Source: Arthrobacter wenxiniae
Lineage (GTDB): Bacteria; Actinomycetota; Actinomycetes; Actinomycetales; Micrococcaceae
Reading direction: 5' to 3'
NCBI RefSeq assembly: GCF_013376105.1
Contig: NZ_JAAMFM010000001.1
Location: forward strand, 62,001-126,000
DNA: 64,000 bases
In this document: positions 59,681 to 64,000 of the stretch, piece after piece
How positions within the stretch are numbered: the first letter of the stretch is position 1
How the letters are laid out: every line of letters begins with the position of its first letter
Notes under the pieces: model-generated
Told to the model about the DNA's origin: nothing
Databases searched by the model: none
What the model saw: the letters and a program-made list of their open reading frames with translations, nothing else
Made by a program: the position numbers and the translations under genes

Positions 59681-61021
59681 ATGACTGCAACCCTCGGCAC
59701 CCCTCCGCTGCGCACCCTGACCACCGCCCTGGATGCCGCGGCATTGGGCGGGCATCCCGCAGCCGCCCCCGCCGACCTCCTGGCACCGGACGCCTTTTGC
59801 TGGCTCCGCCGCGGCGAGGGGCTGTTGGGTTACGGGGAGATCGCGCAGTTCACCGGCACGGGGCCCGAGCGTTTCGCAGACGCCGAACAGTGGTGGAAGG
59901 ACATGCTTGCCGGCGCCCTGGTCCGCGACCCCCTCCGGGTTCCGGGCACCGGGGCCCTGGCCTTCGGCTCCTTCGCGTTCTCCAAGACGAGTCCGCACGC
60001 TTCGGTGCTGGTCATTCCCGAGCTGGTGGTGGGCTTCCGCGACGGCACGGCCTGGCTCACCCACCTCACCGTGGACGGCTCGGTCCCCACCGCCGAATCC
60101 GCGCACGCACTGCTGCGTGGCTTCCTGGCCGCCGCCCCTGGCTGCCCCGAAGGCCTTGGCGGGACGACGCCGGGCACCCCCTCCGCGGGCACCGTGCGTT
60201 CCGGGGCGCTCACCGAGGAGCAGTGGAAGGAGTCGGTGGCCGAGGGCGTGCTGGCCATCGGCCGCGGCGGCCTGGACAAGGTGGTTTTGGCCCGCGATGT
60301 GGTGGCTAGCTTTGACAAGCCCGTCAGCAGGGTCTCAATCCTGCAACGATTGCTGGAGATTTACGGCGAATGCTGGACCTACGGGGTCCGCGGACTGGTC
60401 GGCGCCACGCCGGAAATCCTCATCAAGGTGGACGGCACCACGGCGCAGGCCAGGGTGCTCGCCGGCACCCTGGACCGCGAGGACGAGCCCGCCGGATCGG
60501 TGGGCTTTGCAGCCTCCGTCTTGGGCGGCTCCGCGAAGCAGCGGCAGGAACACGACTTCGCCGTCCGGTCCCTGACCCGCCAGCTGGCACCCTTCGCCAC
60601 GGACCTCTCCTTCCCGGCCGAACCCTTCATCCTGGAGCTGCCCAACGTCTGGCACCTGGCCTCCGACGTCACGGCCGAGCTGGCCGACTTCGAAGGCCAC
60701 CTGCCCACGTCCTTGGCGCTCGTTGAGGCCCTGCACCCCACGGCAGCGGTGTGCGGTACGCCCCGGGAGGAGGCCGGAAAACTCATCCTGACCCTGGAAA
60801 AAATGGACCGGGGACCGTACGCGGGCCCCGTCGGCTGGCTCGACGGCGCGGGCAACGGCGAGTGGGGGATCGCGCTCCGCGGGGCAGTCCTTGAGGACCC
60901 GTTCTCGGTGCGCCTGTATGCCGGCGCCGGCATAGTTGAGGCCTCCGATCCGGAGGCCGAACTGGCTGAGACATGGGCCAAGTTCCGGCCCATGCTCCAG
61001 GCACTCGGCCTGCACGCCTGA
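59681..61021 (+). CDS. menF: Isochorismate synthase
   Basis: 446 residues with a C-terminal chorismate-binding domain: LDKVVLARDVVASFD, GATPEILIKVDG, ARVLAGTLDREDEPAG, LHPTAAVCGTPREEAGKLI and the end RLYAGAGIVEASDPEAEL. It converts chorismate to isochorismate for menaquinone (EntC-type siderophore use is possible but context favours MenF). Divergent from menG. Confidence 0.9.
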   Translation: MTATLGTPPLRTLTTALDAAALGGHPAAAPADLLAPDAFCWLRRGEGLLGYGEIAQFTGTGPERFADAEQWWKDMLAGALVRDPLRVPGTGALAFGSFAFSKTSPHASVLVIPELVVGFRDGTAWLTHLTVDGSVPTAESAHALLRGFLAAAPGCPEGLGGTTPGTPSAGTVRSGALTEEQWKESVAEGVLAIGRGGLDKVVLARDVVASFDKPVSRVSILQRLLEIYGECWTYGVRGLVGATPEILIKVDGTTAQARVLAGTLDREDEPAGSVGFAASVLGGSAKQRQEHDFAVRSLTRQLAPFATDLSFPAEPFILELPNVWHLASDVTAELADFEGHLPTSLALVEALHPTAAVCGTPREEAGKLILTLEKMDRGPYAGPVGWLDGAGNGEWGIALRGAVLEDPFSVRLYAGAGIVEASDPEAELAETWAKFRPMLQALGLHA

Positions 61022-61178
61022 ATCTGTCTTGGATTCCAGACAGCAACACCCGCGGGCCCCTTGCCATCCAAGGGATAAAGTTGTTCAATAGTGAAATATC
61101 GTTTACCGTGACGCAAATCACAGGACGCTACACTAGTTTCCATTAGCTCTGCTCCAGTTATGAAACAAAGGGTAAAAC

Positions 61179-62114
61179 ATGCAAATCTCTTCCCGGCTGA
61201 CCGTTCGACTGGCCTCCCTCGCCGCAGTCGCAGCATTGGCGCTGACCGGCTGCACCACCGCATCGCAGGAGGCTCCGAGCGGGGCGCCCGCCAACACGGG
61301 ATCCGACGCCTCCTTCGACCCGACAACGGTTGCCAAGGACGACGCCCTCATCGCCATGCTCCCGGCATCCATGAAGGGCAAGTCCACCATCAACGTTGGC
61401 TCTGACACCTCCTACGAGCCCGCCGAGTTCCTGGACAAGGACGGCCAGACGCCGATCGGCTACGACGTGGACTTCGCCAAGGCCATTGCAGCCACGCTGG
61501 GCATGAAGGCGGACGTCCACACCGCGGACTTCTCCTCCATCCTGCCCAAGCTTGGCACCGTGTACGACCTCGGCATCTCCTCCTTCACGATCAACCCGGA
61601 ACGCTCCAAGGCCGTGAACTTTGTCAGCTACTTCAATGCCGGCGTCCTGTGGGCCGTGCAGAAGGGGAATCCCAAGGGCATCACCATGGACAACCTCTGC
61701 GGCAAGAAGGTGGGCGTGCAGACCGGCACCGTTGAGGAAGATCCCGACGTCAAGGACCGCTCCGCGGCCTGCGTCAAGGCCGGCAAGCCCGCCATCACGG
61801 TGGTTTCACTGAAGAACCAGACCGACGTCACCACGCGCCTGGTGGGCGGCACCATCGACGCCATGAGCGCCGACTCCCCCATCATCAAGAATGCCCTGGC
61901 CAAGACCAACGGGCAGCTGGAGACGCTGGGTGCCGTCTATGACTCCGCCCAGCAGGGCATTGCCGTTGCCAAGAATGACACCGCGTTTGCCGGCGTCATC
62001 GAAAAGGTCATGAACAAGCTGATCGAGGAGGGCGCCTACACCAAGATCCTGACCAAGTGGAACAACGTCGAGGGTGCGCTTCCGAAGGCAGTCCTGAACC
62101 CGACGGCGGGCTAG
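61179..62114 (+). CDS. Polar amino-acid ABC transporter, substrate-binding lipoprotein
   Basis: 311 residues. Lipoprotein signal with lipobox LTGC (Cys25), a Thr/Ser/Ala linker, then an SBP_bac_3 domain (INVGSDTSYEPAEFLDKDGQ, IGYDVDFAKAIAATLGMKAD, KLGTVYDLGISSFTINPER). It is anchored outside the membrane and binds a polar or glutamine/glutamate-type amino acid. AAAGGG precedes the ATG at 61179. First gene of a three-gene importer. Confidence 0.93.
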   Translation: MQISSRLTVRLASLAAVAALALTGCTTASQEAPSGAPANTGSDASFDPTTVAKDDALIAMLPASMKGKSTINVGSDTSYEPAEFLDKDGQTPIGYDVDFAKAIAATLGMKADVHTADFSSILPKLGTVYDLGISSFTINPERSKAVNFVSYFNAGVLWAVQKGNPKGITMDNLCGKKVGVQTGTVEEDPDVKDRSAACVKAGKPAITVVSLKNQTDVTTRLVGGTIDAMSADSPIIKNALAKTNGQLETLGAVYDSAQQGIAVAKNDTAFAGVIEKVMNKLIEEGAYTKILTKWNNVEGALPKAVLNPTAG

Positions 62115-62117
62115 CCA

Positions 62118-63092
62118 TTGAGCCGCCTACTTTCGCGCCGGACCGCCCACAGCGGGGGCGCCGGCCTGGAACTGATTGACGCAGTTCCGGTCCGGCACCC
62201 CTGGCGGTGGGTCGGCGCCGTCGTCATCCTGCTGATACTGGTCCTGGTGGTCCAGTCGATGACCACCAACCCGAAGTTCTACTGGGGCACCTTCAGGACG
62301 TACCTCTTTGACGTGCTGGTCATCCAGGGCGTGGGCTGGACGCTCATCCTGACGGTCACCTCCATGATCATCGCCATTGTGCTGGCCATCCTGCTCGCCT
62401 TCATGCGCCAGTCCGACAACCCCCTGTTCCGGTATGTTTCCTGGGTCTGGGTCTGGTTTTTCCGCGGCACCCCCGTTTACACGCAGTTGCTGTTCTGGGG
62501 ATCCGTGGGGGCCCTCTACCCCAAGATCATTGTCGGGGTGCCCTTCGGACCGGAGCTGTTTTCCTGGGACACGGCCACGGTCATCAATGCCACCGTCGCT
62601 GCCATTGTCGGGCTGGGCCTGAACGAGTCCGCCTACCTGGCAGAGATCTTCCGGGCCGGATTGAAGTCCGTGGACAACGGCCAGATGGAGGCCGCCGAGG
62701 CCTTGGGCATGCGGCGTTCAAAGGTCATGTGGCGGATCATCCTGCCCCAGGCCATGCGCGTCATCATCCCGCCGACCGGCAATGAAACCATCGGCATGCT
62801 CAAGACCACCTCGCTGGTGCTCGCCGTCCCGTTCACCCTGGACCTGACGTTCGTCACCAACGCCCTGGCAAGCCGGACGTTCCTGCCCATCCCGCTGCTC
62901 ATGGTGGCCGCGTTCTGGTACCTGGGCATCACCTCGGTGCTGATGGTGGGCCAGTACTACATTGAACGGCACTACGGCAAGGGCGTGGACAACGTCACGA
63001 AGGCGCCCGTCCAGGCCACGGCCGCGGCGGCCGCGGCACATGCAAAGCCGGTGGATCCCGCCGACGGAACCACGGAAGGCGGCCGGCCATGA
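62118..63092 (+). CDS. Polar amino-acid ABC transporter, permease
   Basis: 324 residues, HisM/GlnP type, with about six helices. [18 protein letters not shown] and the EAA loop [19 protein letters not shown] are typical. TTG start at 62118, 3 bp after the receptor gene stop. The C-terminus carries an Ala-rich tail ([19 protein letters not shown]) beyond the last helix. It is a single permease that must form a homodimer. Confidence 0.92.
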   Translation: MSRLLSRRTAHSGGAGLELIDAVPVRHPWRWVGAVVILLILVLVVQSMTTNPKFYWGTFRTYLFDVLVIQGVGWTLILTVTSMIIAIVLAILLAFMRQSDNPLFRYVSWVWVWFFRGTPVYTQLLFWGSVGALYPKIIVGVPFGPELFSWDTATVINATVAAIVGLGLNESAYLAEIFRAGLKSVDNGQMEAAEALGMRRSKVMWRIILPQAMRVIIPPTGNETIGMLKTTSLVLAVPFTLDLTFVTNALASRTFLPIPLLMVAAFWYLGITSVLMVGQYYIERHYGKGVDNVTKAPVQATAAAAAAHAKPVDPADGTTEGGRP

Positions 63093-63892
63093 CGGACACC
63101 GCATCGATCAAGAAGCAGGAATCCACCCGCACCAAGCCCCTTGTGGAAATCCAGGGCGTGCACAAGCTCTTTGGCTCCCACCACGTCCTCAAGGGCATTG
63201 ACATGACGGTCAAGCAGGGCGAGGTCTCGGTCATCATCGGCCCGTCCGGCTCCGGCAAATCCACGCTGCTGCGCTGCATCAACCTGCTGGAAACCATTAG
63301 TGCCGGCCGGATCTACGTCCATGACGACCTCATCGGCTACCGCGAGGTCAACGGCAAGCTCCACGACCTGACCACGAAGCAGATCGCGGCCCAGCGCCGT
63401 GAAATCGGCATGGTGTTCCAGCGCTTCAACCTGTTCCCGCACAAGACCGCGTTGCAAAACGTGATCGAGGCTCCCACCCAGGTCAAGCGCCAGTCCAAGG
63501 CTGCGGCGAAGCTGAAGGCGACGGAGCTGCTGGAGATGGTGGGGCTGGGCGACCGCGCCGACTTCTACCCCTCCCAGCTTTCCGGCGGCCAGCAGCAGCG
63601 CGTTGCCATCGCCCGGGCCCTGGCCATGGAGCCGGAGCTGATGCTCTTTGACGAGCCCACCTCCGCCCTGGACCCCGAGCTGGTGGGCGACGTCCTGGAA
63701 GTCATGAAGGACCTGGCCAAGTCCGGCATGACCATGATCGTGGTCACCCACGAGATCGGCTTTGCCCGCGAAGTGGGCGACACCCTGACGTTCATGGACG
63801 CCGGCGTGGTGGTCGAATCCGGCAACCCGCGGGAGATCATCGCCAACCCGCAGCACCACCGGACGCAGGAGTTCCTCAGCCGCGTGCTGTAG
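63089..63892 (+). CDS. Polar amino-acid ABC transporter, ATPase (GlnQ-type)
   Basis: 267 residues. Walker [37 protein letters not shown]-loop, signature [16 protein letters not shown], Walker [16 protein letters not shown], His switch [20 protein letters not shown] at 63089 overlaps the permease stop (ATGA). A 20-residue N-terminal extension precedes the domain. Confidence 0.94.
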   Translation: MTDTASIKKQESTRTKPLVEIQGVHKLFGSHHVLKGIDMTVKQGEVSVIIGPSGSGKSTLLRCINLLETISAGRIYVHDDLIGYREVNGKLHDLTTKQIAAQRREIGMVFQRFNLFPHKTALQNVIEAPTQVKRQSKAAAKLKATELLEMVGLGDRADFYPSQLSGGQQQRVAIARALAMEPELMLFDEPTSALDPELVGDVLEVMKDLAKSGMTMIVVTHEIGFAREVGDTLTFMDAGVVVESGNPREIIANPQHHRTQEFLSRVL

Positions 63893-63922
63893 CTGCAGGG
63901 GTGGGCCCGGACGTTTCTGTGT

Positions 63923-64000
63923 CTACGGGTTCAGCGCCGCGGCGATCCGGGCGTGGAGTTCCCGGAGCCCCTCGCGGGTGGCCGCGACTTCGACGATGCT
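63923..64000 (-). CDS. menD: C-terminal end of probable MenD (partial)
   Basis: Only 25 residues are inside the window: [20 protein letters not shown], then AALNP and TAG at 63925-63923. This pattern (a hydrophobic strand, then RE/DxxxxLHARI) fits the MenD C-terminus, the enzyme that builds SEPHCHC from isochorismate. The neighbouring men genes support it, but the fragment is too short for certainty. Confidence 0.5.
   Translation of the reverse strand, partial: SIVEVAATREGLRELHARIAAALNP

Overview
The window is high-GC chromosomal DNA from an actinobacterium, most likely a member of the Micrococcaceae (Arthrobacter in the broad sense). This rests on strongly G/C-ending codons, a menaquinone rather than ubiquinone pathway, a ferredoxin-type sulfite reductase with an FprA-type reductase, a DUF222/HNH gene, GGTGGTCGAGC-type dispersed repeats, and many genes with an actinobacterial -10 box 6-8 nt before the start codon and no Shine-Dalgarno sequence. 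The genus is an inference. Most of the window is ordinary core and accessory metabolism. I did not find an undescribed defence island, prophage, CRISPR array or biosynthetic cluster.

Layout. 1-9.7 kb: putA (cut by the window edge) divergent from a LysR regulator with a clear palindromic operator; a frameshifted gene; a DNA glycosylase; a monooxygenase-fold protein; thioredoxin; a MarR-MFS efflux pair; a GNAT acetyltransferase; small and secreted proteins; tRNA-Tyr; a YajQ-family protein. 9.8-16 kb: a VOC protein, an overlapping phosphatase-histidine kinase-response regulator unit, HtpX and an MFS exporter, with a hairpin-repeat patch at 13.5 kb. 16.4-19 kb: an ankyrin protein converging on a Fur-regulated catalase operon. 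19-26.5 kb: DUF2461, an APC permease coupled to a MpaB/DUF2236 protein, FprA copy 1, RarD, a decayed flavin oxidoreductase and a universal stress protein.

27-32.7 kb: a membrane protein, then gabT and an aminobutyraldehyde-type dehydrogenase divergent from a PucR regulator with a 28-bp palindromic operator. Together with putA and the amino-acid transporters this suggests growth on proline, GABA and polyamine-derived nitrogen. 32.7-39.1 kb: FprA copy 2 with CysG (siroheme), a decayed toxin-antitoxin pair, and a sulfonate/taurine/nitrate-type ABC importer. 39.3-45.7 kb: an AraC remnant, a small alarmone synthetase, the DUF222/HNH gene, and a PadR-DUF1048-ABC export cluster. 45.8-50.7 kb: sulfate assimilation in one tightly overlapping operon, sir-cysH-cysD-cysN. 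FprA can supply reduced ferredoxin, CysG siroheme, and the CbiX-like protein at 51 kb ferrochelation, so 32-52 kb is a sulfur-assimilation neighbourhood interrupted by unrelated insertions.

51.6-56.5 kb: an MFS exporter and an ABC-2 exporter in one transcription unit with the CbiX-like gene, then a TRIC-family membrane protein and a SUKH-like acidic protein. 56.5-64 kb: menaquinone biosynthesis (polyprenyl diphosphate synthase, menJ, menG, menF and, at the right edge, the C-terminus of a probable menD) interrupted by a three-gene polar amino-acid ABC importer.

The main points for a second look are the patchwork near-identity of the two fprA copies, the palindromic operators at putA/lysR, fur-katA, marR and pucR, the REP-like repeats (one apparently translated inside cysD), a 40-bp tandem palindrome between sir and cbiX, and several decaying genes.
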